Shown: piece after piece, positions 15,846 to 24,791 of the stretch | Layout of the letters: every line of letters starts with the position of its first letter | Numbering within the stretch: the first letter of the stretch is position 1 | Notes under the pieces: model-generated | The model's database searches: none | What the model was told of the DNA's origin: nothing | What the model saw: the letters and a program-made list of their open reading frames with translations, nothing else | Assembly: GCA_963707125.1 (NCBI GenBank) | Contig: CAVPOU010000020.1 | Location: forward strand, 248,001-312,000 | DNA: 64,000 nt | Direction of reading: 5' to 3' | Source: CAVPDE01 sp963707125 | Lineage (GTDB): Bacteria; Desulfobacterota; DSM-4660; Desulfatiglandales; HGW-15 | Translations under genes and position numbers: made by a program

Positions 15846-18121
15846 CAGCCATGAAAACGCAATACCGATACATAGGCAAACCCACTCCGAGGAACGATGC
15901 CCTGGAAATCGTAACCGGAAAAGCGGGATTTATTGATGATGTGAAGCGGCCGGCTATGCTTTACGGAAAGGTTTTGAGGAGCCCTTACCCGCATGCCAAT
16001 ATCCTGGAGATCGACACCGCGAAGGCAGAGGCGCTTCCCGGGGTCAAGGCCGTCCTGACCCATAAGAACGTGCCGGGCTGGAAAACGGGAATTCCCAGAC
16101 ACGTGCGAGTCCTAGACCGGAAAGTCCGCTTCGTGGGAGACGCGGTGGCTCTCGTTGCTGCAGAGACAGAGGAAATTGCGGCTGAGGCCCTCGCGCTCAT
16201 CAAGGTGGAATACGAGAAGCTTCCTGCTGTTTACGATGTAGAACAAGCCATCCAACCTGACGCCCCTCAGCTATATGATGAGTTTCCGCGCAACCTTGTT
16301 CCGCTGGACGTAAAGGTTTTTGGGCCCAAGAGCCTTTCAAAGGTCGTGATGGGTGACGTGGAAAAAGGATTTGGCGAGGCTGACTTTATTGGCGAGGGAA
16401 CCTATGCCTATGAAAACCTTGCGAACCCACTTCCCCTTGAGCCTCCCGGTGTGATCGCCGAGTGGGAAGGGCCTGAGAAACTGACCGTCTGGTCCGCAAC
16501 GCAGAGTGCCTCATGGCACCGGTTTATCATGCTCTCCAAAATGGGTTTCCCGGACATCCGGACGATCAGTACCCATTGCGGCGGGAGTTTTGGATCCAAA
16601 AATTATTCCGCCCAGCCCCTCTTCTATGCAGCGGCGCTTGCAAAAGCCTCAGGTAGAGCGGTGAAAGTCAGGTACACGAAGGAAGAACAATTCGGAGCCT
16701 TTGCCCTGCGGTTGGGATCCCGGTTCCGAGGTAAGGTCGGAATCAAGAAGGATGGAACCGTGACCGCGGTTTCAGGGGAATGGTTCGTTGACACCGGTGC
16801 CTTTTCAGATATGGCGCAGGCGCAGATTGCAGTTGGTTGCGGAGAAGCTCAACTGATGCTCCGGTGCCTTAATTGGGACTTACGAACGAGGCTGGTGTGT
16901 ACGAATCGAAACGCTTCAGGGATCGTTCGGGGTTTTGGAGGACAAGAGTTAGAGAGCGCTTTTCATCCCATCCTCTCCATCGCTATGGAGCAGGCGGAAC
17001 TGGATCCCGTGGAATTCTTCAAAAAGAACTATGTCAAGCCGGGTGAAGGCTACTACTGGCGCGATGGAAATTGGTGGGTGTGCAGAGGTAAGGACTATTC
17101 CAACGCCATCATGGAGGGAGCCAAGGCCTTTCAATGGAAAGAAAAATGGAAGGGCTGGCTCACTCCCACGGCTGTTCAGGGAACGAAACGAATCGGTGTA
17201 GGAGTGGGTGTTCACGGCAACGCAGACGTGGGGGAAGATGAGTCTGAAGCGTATGTGCGATTGAACCCGGATGCGACAGCCACCATCCACGCTTGCGTGT
17301 CAGAATCCGGAATGGGACAAAGGAGCAGCCTGTGCAAGATGGTTGCAGAGGTTCTCCAACTGCCCCTTGAGCGTGTGAGCATGACCCCTCCTGACAGTCT
17401 CATCAATCCCTTTGATTTCGGACTCGTGGGTTCAAGAGGCACTTTTGCCATTGGTTCTGCCGTCATCGCCGCTGCAGAGGACGCGAGACAGAAGCTCCTT
17501 GCCCTTGCAGCTCCCCTGTTTCACAGCGAACCCGATGAGCTGGAGAGCATGGACGGCAAGGTGTGTGTCAAGGGCAAGCCTGATACCGGCATCCCATGGA
17601 ACAGGGTCACCGGTCTCACGCAAACCTGCACGGGTTTCGGGCGATTTAAACCCGACTATTCGGTGCCCAATTTCCTTATCTTGTTTGTGGAAGTGGAAGT
17701 CGATACAGAGACAGGCCAGGTGGTCCTGCTGAACGTGGTTGCGGCCACAGATGTAGGGCAGGTCATCGATCCGCTCAGTCTAGAGGGCCAGCTTTATGGG
17801 GCTTTGGGCGCTGCAGGAATGGATACCGCCCTGTTCGAAGAGTCGGTTCTGGATAGGAGGCAAGGGCAGTTGCTGAACATCAACATGATGGACTACAAGT
17901 GGCGCACCTTCAGCGAACTCCCCCGGTTCCGCAACATCATCCTTGAAACCGGTATTCCAACGCACCGCTATAAGGCCCTGGGAGTAGGGGAGATCGCCAC
18001 GTCCCCAGGCCCGAGCGCTGTCCTCATGGCGGCCTCCAATGCAGTGGGAAAGAGACTCTGCGACTATCCGGTGACACCGGAAAGAGTCTTGAAGGCTCTG
18101 GGGAAGATCAAGAAGGAGTGA
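15842..18121 (+). CDS. Molybdenum hydroxylase, Mo-cofactor large subunit
   Basis: A 759-residue subunit of the xanthine dehydrogenase/4-hydroxybenzoyl-CoA reductase family. The N-terminal a/b hammerhead domain (GKAGFIDDVKRPAMLYGKVL) is followed by Mo-binding segments HCGGSFGSKN, GIVRGFGGQE and GSRGTFAIGSA. The catalytic Glu is likely that of ALGVGEIATSPGPSAVLMA near residue 710. Its length is close to HcrA (about 770 residues). It probably hydroxylates or reductively dehydroxylates an aromatic or heterocyclic CoA ester or an aldehyde; the substrate is not readable by eye. It sits in the canonical small-large-FAD order, seven bases before the FAD subunit. Confidence 0.9.
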   Translation: MTAMKTQYRYIGKPTPRNDALEIVTGKAGFIDDVKRPAMLYGKVLRSPYPHANILEIDTAKAEALPGVKAVLTHKNVPGWKTGIPRHVRVLDRKVRFVGDAVALVAAETEEIAAEALALIKVEYEKLPAVYDVEQAIQPDAPQLYDEFPRNLVPLDVKVFGPKSLSKVVMGDVEKGFGEADFIGEGTYAYENLANPLPLEPPGVIAEWEGPEKLTVWSATQSASWHRFIMLSKMGFPDIRTISTHCGGSFGSKNYSAQPLFYAAALAKASGRAVKVRYTKEEQFGAFALRLGSRFRGKVGIKKDGTVTAVSGEWFVDTGAFSDMAQAQIAVGCGEAQLMLRCLNWDLRTRLVCTNRNASGIVRGFGGQELESAFHPILSIAMEQAELDPVEFFKKNYVKPGEGYYWRDGNWWVCRGKDYSNAIMEGAKAFQWKEKWKGWLTPTAVQGTKRIGVGVGVHGNADVGEDESEAYVRLNPDATATIHACVSESGMGQRSSLCKMVAEVLQLPLERVSMTPPDSLINPFDFGLVGSRGTFAIGSAVIAAAEDARQKLLALAAPLFHSEPDELESMDGKVCVKGKPDTGIPWNRVTGLTQTCTGFGRFKPDYSVPNFLILFVEVEVDTETGQVVLLNVVAATDVGQVIDPLSLEGQLYGALGAAGMDTALFEESVLDRRQGQLLNINMMDYKWRTFSELPRFRNIILETGIPTHRYKALGVGEIATSPGPSAVLMAASNAVGKRLCDYPVTPERVLKALGKIKKE

Positions 18122-18127
18122 GACAGG

Positions 18128-19099
18128 GTGAAAACATTTGAACACTTTGATGCCGCCTCCGTGGAGGAGGCCCTGTCCTTGCTGAAGAAGTATGGGGGTA
18201 AGGCCCGTGTTATGGCAGGCGGTACCGATCTTTTGGGTGTCCTGAAGGATGAGATTCTTGAGGACTATCCTGAGGTTCTTGTGAACATCAAATCCATTCC
18301 AGAACTGGACCGGATCAAAGAGGATTCCCATGGACTGAGAATCGGAGCCCTGACAAAGCTCGATCATGTTGCCTCATCCCCGGCAATCAAAGCAGGATAC
18401 CGCGCCCTTTCCGAAGCGGCCGCCTCAGTGGCTTCTCCCGAAATCCGTTCCATGGGCACGATAGGCGGAAACCTCTGCCAGGACGTGCGCTGCTGGTACT
18501 ACCGTTATCCTCATCACATGGGAGGAAGGTTGCTCTGCTATCGCAAGGGGAGCGGTCCGTGTCACGCTGTCAAAGGAGACCATCGGTATCATGCGATCAT
18601 GGGGGGAAAGCGTTGCTTTGCGGTTTGCCCGTCAGACACCGCCACGGCCCTTTTGGCCCTGCAGGCGGAAATCCAGATTGTGGGGGCCGGGGGAACGAGA
18701 ACGCTTCCTGTCGACGATTTTTTCACGCCCCTGGGCAACTCCTTGAGCAAGGGGGACCTGGTGACGGAGATCAGAGTGCCCCGGCCGGCTCAGGCGAACA
18801 GGCAGACCTTTCTCAAGTTCACCGTACGAAAACCCATCGACTTTGCCATTGCGAGCGTCGCATCCGTCATCACTGTCGAGGACGGGGTCTGCGTGGATGC
18901 GAGAATCGTGCTTGGCGCTGTCGCACCGGTTCCTCTGAGGGCGAAGGGCGCGGAACGAATGGTACAGGGAAAGCCTCTTGATGCCAAAATAGCAGAGGAA
19001 GCGGCGAAGGCTTCTGTCTCCGGCGCGAGAGCGCTGAGCGGAAATGCTTACAAGGTCGAAATCACCAAGACGCTGGTGAAAAGAGCGCTTCTTCTTTAG
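18128..19099 (+). CDS. Molybdenum hydroxylase, FAD subunit with extra Fe-S loop
   Basis: A 323-residue FAD-binding subunit starting at GTG 18128. The FAD motifs MAGGTDLLGVLK and MGTIGGNLCQDVRC are standard. An insert at about residues 117-167 carries six Cys (117, 122, 137, 145, 163, 167). As I recall, 4-hydroxybenzoyl-CoA reductase HcrB holds a [4Fe-4S] cluster in such a loop (Cys 122, 138, 146, 155), and PaoB/YagS has a comparable one. The spacing 122-137-145 fits HcrB closely, while the last interval is longer and HAIMGG recalls PaoB. The subunit should therefore hold FAD plus [4Fe-4S]. Downstream is a weak small frame and the convergent MarR gene. Confidence 0.88.
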   Translation: MKTFEHFDAASVEEALSLLKKYGGKARVMAGGTDLLGVLKDEILEDYPEVLVNIKSIPELDRIKEDSHGLRIGALTKLDHVASSPAIKAGYRALSEAAASVASPEIRSMGTIGGNLCQDVRCWYYRYPHHMGGRLLCYRKGSGPCHAVKGDHRYHAIMGGKRCFAVCPSDTATALLALQAEIQIVGAGGTRTLPVDDFFTPLGNSLSKGDLVTEIRVPRPAQANRQTFLKFTVRKPIDFAIASVASVITVEDGVCVDARIVLGAVAPVPLRAKGAERMVQGKPLDAKIAEEAAKASVSGARALSGNAYKVEITKTLVKRALLL

Positions 19100-19113
19100 A
19101 AGTAGATCTTTCC

Positions 19114-19293
19114 CTATTCTTTTGGACTCATCCGTTCTCTAAAGCTCCTCAGGTAGCGCTGTGCAAACCGATCACGCCCCAGAAGCAAGTCGATACACAA
19201 AACAGCAGGGCAAACCTTGTCCGCATCCACGGTGGGACAGGTGACCCCGGAGGAGATGGCCGCAGTTAAGAACACAAGGCTGATCAGGTGCAA
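19114..19293 (-). CDS. Possible small secreted or membrane protein
   Basis: A 59-residue frame from TTG 19293 to TAG 19114 has a hydrophobic start (HLISLVFLTAAISSG), then a short Cys-containing part (CPTVDADKVCPAVLCIDLLL) and a charged tail (YLRSFRERMSPKE). It reads like a signal or membrane segment followed by a small domain, but has no ATG and no clear ribosome binding site. It lies just downstream of MarR in the same direction. It may be a real small gene, a remnant, or chance. I do not recognise it. Confidence 0.3.
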   Translation of the reverse strand: MHLISLVFLTAAISSGVTCPTVDADKVCPAVLCIDLLLGRDRFAQRYLRSFRERMSPKE

Positions 19294-19334
19294 AATCGAG
19301 TTCTTATATTCCCGAGGGTAAGGCCGTATAGCGG

Positions 19335-19817
19335 CTATGACAAACGCATATTGTTCCTGAGCAACTGCTTGATTTTGTCCACGAGTTCTGCCTTATCCTT
19401 CCGTGAAAAACCCTTCAGAAGGGTTTCGATGCTGTGGTTCTTTTTCCCCTCAATGTTCTTCAATGTCCTTCTCCCTTTTGGGGTGATTTCAAGGATGGTG
19501 ACGCGCTCATCTTTGGCATCTGATTTCCTGATTAAGAAGCCATCTCTTTCCAGCCTCTTGGCGATGCCCGTCATGTTGGCGCCTGGGACGAGCATGATTC
19601 TGCTTATCTCAGAGATTTTGTTCCTGCCATTCCGGGACGCATCCAAAACTCTAAGGACATTGTACTGAGGGAAGGAGAGACCGTGGTTTCTGAAGATGGT
19701 CGTGTGGGTTCTCTTGAAGATTTCTGCGGCTCTTACCAGGGCCATGAGCACTTTTTCGCTGTTGCTCAAGTCGCTCACATATCGTCTCGTATCCACTGTG
19801 CTCACCGAGGCTTCCAT
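19335..19817 (-). CDS. MarR-family transcriptional regulator
   Basis: A 160-residue winged-helix regulator. LSFPQYNVLRVLDAS, ISEISRIMLVPGANMTGIAK (recognition helix), RLERDGFLIRKSDAKDERV (wing) and ITPKGRRTL are the family core, between N- and C-terminal dimerisation helices. Such proteins often repress degradation genes and release DNA on binding an aromatic acid or its CoA ester. It is divergent from the ligase gene at 20118 with a 300-base shared control region, so it most likely regulates itself and the uptake/activation block, and perhaps the molybdenum hydroxylase convergent to it. Its C-terminus matches the remnant at 12803-12991. Confidence 0.93.
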   Translation of the reverse strand: MEASVSTVDTRRYVSDLSNSEKVLMALVRAAEIFKRTHTTIFRNHGLSFPQYNVLRVLDASRNGRNKISEISRIMLVPGANMTGIAKRLERDGFLIRKSDAKDERVTILEITPKGRRTLKNIEGKKNHSIETLLKGFSRKDKAELVDKIKQLLRNNMRLS

Positions 19818-20117
19818 GCAATCCGAAATTCAATTTTACCATTATCACTCTCTTTTTCCCGAAGCAAGACTATTTCTGGGTCATGCTAAAGAACTAAAAA
19901 CATTGACAATGAATCAATTGACAAAAATGCAAATTTGCTCTAATGCTTCCTAACAGAGATATTCCCTCTGTTTCCTCACAAGGCATGAAACATGTCTTTT
20001 GAAGCGTTCCAAATAAAGAAGACAATCGGTACCATGACGTTACGGACACAATGCCCGCTTTGGAAATATCTTTAAGCAGGCGCAGCCATTGCGATTTGAT
20101 TCTCCGCGAGGGAAAGC
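19818..20117. promoter_or_regulatory. Divergent control region between MarR and ligase
   Basis: The gap contains a direct repeat ATTGACAA at 19902-19909 and 19917-19924 (15-base period) in an AT-rich stretch. The second copy supplies a TTGACA (19918-19923) that is 17 bases from TAATGC (19941-19946), a candidate rightward promoter for the ligase gene. For MarR, TTGCTT and TAATGG (the latter at 19844-19839) form a weaker leftward candidate. The direct repeat overlapping the -35 box is a plausible MarR operator. The remainder, 19950-20117, holds no gene I can support. Confidence 0.45.
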
Positions 20118-21746
20118 ATGTCGGACAAACTCATACTGAGAGAGTTGTGCCGTTATGAGCGAGGAACTTTTGCCGATATTATTTACAGAAATGCGCTTCT
20201 CTATGCGAGCCATGAGGCTTTTGTATACGGCGCTGAAAGAGTCACTTTTGCGCGCTTCAATAGCCGGGTGAATCGCTTGGTCCATGGTCTTCGGTCGTTA
20301 GGCATCGAGAAAGGGGACGTCCTAGGCGTTCTTTCGTGGAACTGTCTCGAGTACACGGACGTCTATGGGGCTGCAATGAAAGGGGGATTTATTGCTTCAC
20401 CCCTCAACCCTCGGCTCCACAGTGAGGAACTGGAATATCTCGTCAATTACTCGGAAGCCAACACGCTCTTCGTGGGTCCTGATTTTTTCGAGGCGGTTAG
20501 CGCCATGCGGACCCGCCTTCCCAAGGTGAAACACTATATTTCCCTCGAAGGTGCTGACCGGGACATGCTCTCCCATCGCGAGCTCCTCGAAAGGCATTCA
20601 CCGGATGAGCCTGACATCCACGTGCAGAGAGACGATCCCCTCATCATCTTTTACACGAGCGGAACGACCGGGGTCCCCCGGGGCGCCCTCTATACGCATG
20701 CGCGCAAGCTCGACAATACTCGAATCAAAGCGTTAGAAATGGGGACAAAGGCTGGAGACAGGCATCTCATGGTGCTGCCCTTTTTTCACATCGGCGGAGA
20801 CAGCCACGTGTGGCCTTTTTTCCTTACAGGGGCATGCAATGTGATCATGACTCAAAGATCCTTTGATCCTGTTGCGGTTCTTCAGGCCGTTCAAGAGGAG
20901 ACGGTCTCGGATATGCAGATTGTCCCCACGCAGCTCAATGCTCTTCTTTCCCGGCAGGATATTCATGCATACGATCTGAGCAGTTTGAGCAGGATCTATT
21001 ATGCGGCTTCCCCGATGCCTTTGGAGCTATTGAGGCGGGGGCTGGAGGTGTTCGGCCCGATCTTCGCTCAGGGATACGGCCAGACCGAGTCAGGACCTCA
21101 AATTGCCACCCTTCCAAAGGAGGCACACCAGGTTTTAGACAAGTCGCCGGAAGAACAGAAAATTTTGACTTCCTGTGGACAGCCCAGTCTTGGGGTCCAG
21201 GTCAGGGTTGTCGATAAAGAGAATAATGATGTTGGGCCTGGAACGGTAGGCGAGATCATCGTCCAGAGCGATTCGATCATGGTTGAATACTGGAAAAGGC
21301 CAAAGGAAACCGCTGAGACCATCGTGGAGGGGTGGCTCCATACGGGAGATCTGGCCTACTATGATGAGAAAGGATTCATCTACATCGTGGACAGGAAAAA
21401 GGACATGATTGTGACCGGGGGAGAGAATGTGTACTCCCGGGAGGTGGAAGATGTTCTTTACAAGCACCCGGTCATTGCCGAAGTCGCTGTGGTGGGTGTA
21501 CCGGATCCACTGTGGGTGGAGCGGGTTCATGCGGTGGTGGTGCTCAAACCGAATGCCATGGCTCAGGAAAAGGAAATCATTTCCTTCTGCAAAGAGCACC
21601 TGGCCTCTTACAAGGCCCCCAAGTCCGTTGAGTTCGTTGAATCTCTCCCCAAGAACGCTCAGGGGAAAATACTGAAAAAGACGATCCGGTCGAAATACCG
21701 AGCGCCACAAGCTCCGGATTCAGAAGAAGGGAACCGGAGGGGCTGA
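20118..21746 (+). CDS. AMP-forming acyl-CoA ligase
   Basis: A 542-residue ANL-superfamily enzyme that activates a carboxylic acid to its CoA thioester through an acyl-adenylate. The ATP loop YTSGTTGVPRGA lies near residue 179, followed by GYGQTESGP, GWLHTGDLAYYDE, the hinge RKKDMIVTGGENVYSREVED and the C-terminal PKNAQGKILKKTIR with the catalytic Lys. It is the first gene of a long rightward block and is followed 18 bases later by an acyl-CoA dehydrogenase, so its product is probably oxidised next. Specificity cannot be assigned; medium-chain, branched or aromatic acids are possible. Confidence 0.92.
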   Translation: MSDKLILRELCRYERGTFADIIYRNALLYASHEAFVYGAERVTFARFNSRVNRLVHGLRSLGIEKGDVLGVLSWNCLEYTDVYGAAMKGGFIASPLNPRLHSEELEYLVNYSEANTLFVGPDFFEAVSAMRTRLPKVKHYISLEGADRDMLSHRELLERHSPDEPDIHVQRDDPLIIFYTSGTTGVPRGALYTHARKLDNTRIKALEMGTKAGDRHLMVLPFFHIGGDSHVWPFFLTGACNVIMTQRSFDPVAVLQAVQEETVSDMQIVPTQLNALLSRQDIHAYDLSSLSRIYYAASPMPLELLRRGLEVFGPIFAQGYGQTESGPQIATLPKEAHQVLDKSPEEQKILTSCGQPSLGVQVRVVDKENNDVGPGTVGEIIVQSDSIMVEYWKRPKETAETIVEGWLHTGDLAYYDEKGFIYIVDRKKDMIVTGGENVYSREVEDVLYKHPVIAEVAVVGVPDPLWVERVHAVVVLKPNAMAQEKEIISFCKEHLASYKAPKSVEFVESLPKNAQGKILKKTIRSKYRAPQAPDSEEGNRRG

Positions 21747-21764
21747 GAGGCGAGGTTCTAGATC

Positions 21765-22913
21765 ATGTCCTTTAGTCTAACCAAAGAGCAGATCGATATC
21801 CAGAGAGCAGCGAGAGAATTCGCTGAAGGGGAGTTCAGAGCCATTGCGAGAGAGCTGGACGCCAAAGAGATGTTCGACGACCGCCTGTGGAAGAAAGCGG
21901 CGAACCTTGGATTTCTCGCCGTCTTCGTCGATGAGAAGCACGGAGGGTTGGGATTAGGTTACCTTGAGCAGTGTTTGATTGTAGAGGAGTTCGCCCGCGT
22001 GGATCTTGGGATAGCCCATGCCATTGAATCGACTTTTTTTGGAGCTCAGCTCATCCAGCTTGCAGGCTCTGAAAAGCAGCAAGAGAGATACCTTCCTCCA
22101 ATATGCCGCGGCGAGATGAGGATGGGCGTGGCCATCACAGAGCCGGATGCAGGGAGCGATGTGACCTCTGTCACAACGGCAGCGATCAAAGAAAATGATG
22201 ACTATGTCATCAACGGGAACAAGATCTTTATCACCAATGCAACGCTGGCCGATTTTTTGATTGTTCTCTGTGTCACCAATCCGGATCATCCCAAAAAGCA
22301 CGAAAGATTCAGCACGATCCTTGTGGAGACGAACAGGACAGGGTATGAAGCCAACGCTTTTCATGGCAAACTTTCCCTTCGCTCATCCAATACCGGGGAA
22401 GTGGCGTTCAAGAATGTCAGGATCCCGCAGGAAAACTTGTTAGGCAAGGAGGGAAAAGGCTTTTACAACATCATGGAGTTCTTCAACCGGACACGCGTGC
22501 AAGTGGCCGCCTTGGGTGTAGGCACGGCCCAGGGAGCCCTGGACAAGGCTGTCGCCCATGTCCGACGACGCCAACAATTTGGGAATCCGCTCGCATCCTT
22601 TCAGATGATACAAGGAAAAATCGCGGAGATGGTCACCATGACGGAAGCCGCCAGATCTATCTGCTATCGTGCTGCGTCAAAGCTTGATTCGGGCGGCGCT
22701 GATCCCTCCCTCAGCTCCATGGCGAAGTGGTATTGCGCAGAGGTGGCGGTGAAAGTTGCGGATGAGGCGATTCAACTTCACGGAGGATATGGAATCCTGG
22801 AAGAGTATGACGTTGCTCATTACTGGCGCAACGCCAAGGTTCTGGAGATCTTTGAGGGAAGCAAAGAGATCGAGAAAATCATCATCGGTAAAAAGATTCT
22901 TGGTACGAGATGA
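21765..22913 (+). CDS. Acyl-CoA dehydrogenase
   Basis: A 382-residue flavoprotein of the acyl-CoA dehydrogenase family. ITEPDAGSDVTS, KIFITNATLADF, RRRQQFGNPLASFQMIQ, LHGGYGILEEY and the catalytic LEIFEGSKEIEK (Glu364) are all seen. SK replaces the TS that usually follows EG, so it belongs to a different branch from the enzyme at 916. It should oxidise the product of the ligase just upstream and hand electrons to EtfAB. Six bases separate it from the ABC transporter ATPase gene, which ties oxidation to import of the same substrate. Confidence 0.92.
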   Translation: MSFSLTKEQIDIQRAAREFAEGEFRAIARELDAKEMFDDRLWKKAANLGFLAVFVDEKHGGLGLGYLEQCLIVEEFARVDLGIAHAIESTFFGAQLIQLAGSEKQQERYLPPICRGEMRMGVAITEPDAGSDVTSVTTAAIKENDDYVINGNKIFITNATLADFLIVLCVTNPDHPKKHERFSTILVETNRTGYEANAFHGKLSLRSSNTGEVAFKNVRIPQENLLGKEGKGFYNIMEFFNRTRVQVAALGVGTAQGALDKAVAHVRRRQQFGNPLASFQMIQGKIAEMVTMTEAARSICYRAASKLDSGGADPSLSSMAKWYCAEVAVKVADEAIQLHGGYGILEEYDVAHYWRNAKVLEIFEGSKEIEKIIIGKKILGTR

Positions 22914-22919
22914 GTAAAA

Positions 22920-23738
22920 ATGCAAACCGATAGGCAAGTGGAATTGCGGATTGACCGCCTCTCGCTCAGCTTTGGCGGCGTTAATGCGCTGTCGGATGTG
23001 AGCATGGACGTCAGAGAGAACGAGATCCTGGCGGTCATTGGGCCCAATGGCGCGGGCAAGACCGCCCTTCTTAACTGCATCAACGGCTTTTACAAGCCTC
23101 AAAAGGGCGATATATTCCATAATGGAAAAAGAATCACCCGAATGCGCCCGGACAAGCTCGCTAAGCTCGGTATTGCGAGAACGTTTCAGAACATCGAGCT
23201 TTACACGGGCCTGAGCACTCAAGACAATATCATGGCTGCCCGGCACGTGCGCATGAAGCAGAGCTTCATCAGCGGTGCGCTTTATTTCGGCTGGGCGCAA
23301 AAGGAAGAAATCGAGCACCGCCGGGTTGTGGAGGAGATCATCGACTTTCTGGAAATTCAGCCCATTAGAAAAAAGGTCGTCGGCCTTCTACCCTATGGGA
23401 TGAGGAAAAGGGTGGAGCTGGCAAGGGCATTGGCTCTGGAACCGAAAGTCCTGCTCCTTGACGAGCCGATGGCCGGGATGAACCTTGAGGAAAAAGAGGA
23501 TATCGCCCGATTCATCCTGGATGTTTTCGAAGGTCAGGGAGCCACCTATCCTGATACACCGGTCCTGAGGGATGGGATTCGGTGTATCGTCCTGGTGGAG
23601 CATGATATGGGCGTGGTGATGGACATTGCGGACAGGATTATCGTCCTCGATTTTGGACGCAAAATTGCCGAGGGGTCCCCTGCCGAAATCAGCACGAATC
23701 CGGAAGTGATTACGGCGTACCTGGGCAAAGGGAAGTAA
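22920..23738 (+). CDS. livG: Liv-type ABC importer ATPase, LivG (system 1)
   Basis: A 272-residue ABC ATPase. Walker A GPNGAGKTALL lies near residue 40, IARTFQNIELYTGLS is the LivG Q-loop region, the signature is LPYGMRKRVELARALALEP instead of the common LSGGQ, and Walker B is VLLLDEPMAGMN. The H-loop follows as VLVEHDMGVVM. LPYG-type LivG subunits are frequent in importers for aromatic and short organic acids as well as branched amino acids. It is 255 bases from its partner LivF, separated by a family C-like repeat. Confidence 0.92.
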   Translation: MQTDRQVELRIDRLSLSFGGVNALSDVSMDVRENEILAVIGPNGAGKTALLNCINGFYKPQKGDIFHNGKRITRMRPDKLAKLGIARTFQNIELYTGLSTQDNIMAARHVRMKQSFISGALYFGWAQKEEIEHRRVVEEIIDFLEIQPIRKKVVGLLPYGMRKRVELARALALEPKVLLLDEPMAGMNLEEKEDIARFILDVFEGQGATYPDTPVLRDGIRCIVLVEHDMGVVMDIADRIIVLDFGRKIAEGSPAEISTNPEVITAYLGKGK

Positions 23739-23767
23739 GCCGCTGTCGGCTGAAGCCGACTGCTTGA

Positions 23768-23911
23768 GGGACAAAGGGACAGATGAAGACAGGCACAAAG
23801 GCACAGAGGGCCAAAGGTACAGAGCGGAAGGGTTTTTCTGCTTTGTGCCTTTGCACCTTTGTCACTTTGCCCCTTTCTTTCTTTGTGCCTATGTGCCTTT
23901 GCAACTTTGTG
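23768..23911. repeat. Family C variant repeat (GGCACAAAGG units)
   Basis: A run of GACAAAGG, GGCACAAAGGCACAGAGG and CCAAAGGTACAGAG units on the left faces GCTTTGTGCCTTTGCACC, TTTGTCACTTTGCCCC and TTTGTGCCTATGTGCC units on the right, making a long imperfect inverted repeat inside the livG-livF gap. A related element lies at 34196-34318. Confidence 0.75.
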
Positions 23912-23993
23912 CCTGAATCGTTGTGCAGAAACCAAACTGAAGGCTTCGACTAAAGGCGAGGGTTTTTCTCCCAATCCCCGAGGGGAACAATAA

Positions 23994-24788
23994 ATGCTGC
24001 AAGTGAACAACATTGAAGTGGTCTATATGAATGTCATCCAGGTGCTGAGAGGCGTTTCCCTGGAAGTCGGTGACGGTGAGATTGTCGCCCTGCTGGGGGC
24101 TAATGGGGCGGGCAAGACGACCACCCTGAAGGCTATATCCGGCATGCTGAGGACGGAAGAGGGAGAAGTAACCGATGGCAGCATAGAATTTGATGGCAAA
24201 AGAATCGATGGGTATGGTCCTGAGGTAATCGCCGCGATGCGCATTAGCCAAGCCATGGAGGGGCGAAGGGTTCTCGAACACTTGAGCGTTGAAGAAAACT
24301 TGCTGGTGGGCGCCTACTGTCGGAAAGACCGGGCTGGAGTCAAGAGGGATCTGGAACTCGTTTTTGATTACTTCCCGAAGATCAGACCTCTCCGTCAACG
24401 GACAAGCGGCTACCTCTCGGGCGGTGAACAGCAGATGTTGGTGATAGGACGGGCGCTCATGGCAAATCCTAGTCTCATGCTCTTGGATGAACCTTCCCTC
24501 GGCCTTGCGCCTCTCCTGGTTGAGGACATCTACGAAATTATAAAAAAAATACGTGCCGACCGGAAGATGGCGATCCTTGTTGTGGAACAAAATGTCAGGG
24601 CTGCCCTCGGCATCGCCGACCACGGGCATGTGATGGAAAATGGCAGAATCGTCATGGGAGGTCCCGCCGACAGGCTGAGGGATAATGAAGACGTTCGGGA
24701 ATTTTATCTGGGAGTGTCGGCGGTTGGATCCAGAAAGAGCTATCGTGAAGTGAAGCACTACCGGCGAAAGAAGAGGTGGCTGGGGTAA
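23994..24788 (+). CDS. livF: Liv-type ABC importer ATPase, LivF (system 1)
   Basis: A 264-residue ABC ATPase. Walker A is LLGANGAGKTTTLKAISG, the signature SGYLSGGEQQMLVIGRALM, Walker B LMLLDEPSLGLAP, and the H-loop VVEQNVRAALGIADHG. The basic C-terminal tail (REVKHYRRKKRWLG) is longer than in most LivF proteins; such tails occur when an acyl-CoA ligase gene follows directly, as here three bases downstream. It powers import together with LivG, LivH and LivM. Confidence 0.93.
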   Translation: MLQVNNIEVVYMNVIQVLRGVSLEVGDGEIVALLGANGAGKTTTLKAISGMLRTEEGEVTDGSIEFDGKRIDGYGPEVIAAMRISQAMEGRRVLEHLSVEENLLVGAYCRKDRAGVKRDLELVFDYFPKIRPLRQRTSGYLSGGEQQMLVIGRALMANPSLMLLDEPSLGLAPLLVEDIYEIIKKIRADRKMAILVVEQNVRAALGIADHGHVMENGRIVMGGPADRLRDNEDVREFYLGVSAVGSRKSYREVKHYRRKKRWLG

Positions 24789-24791
24789 CGG

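Noticed and set aside
23768..23911. Short repeated units that resemble a CRISPR array
   Set aside because: The units are not of constant length, lack unique spacers and form one large inverted repeat.
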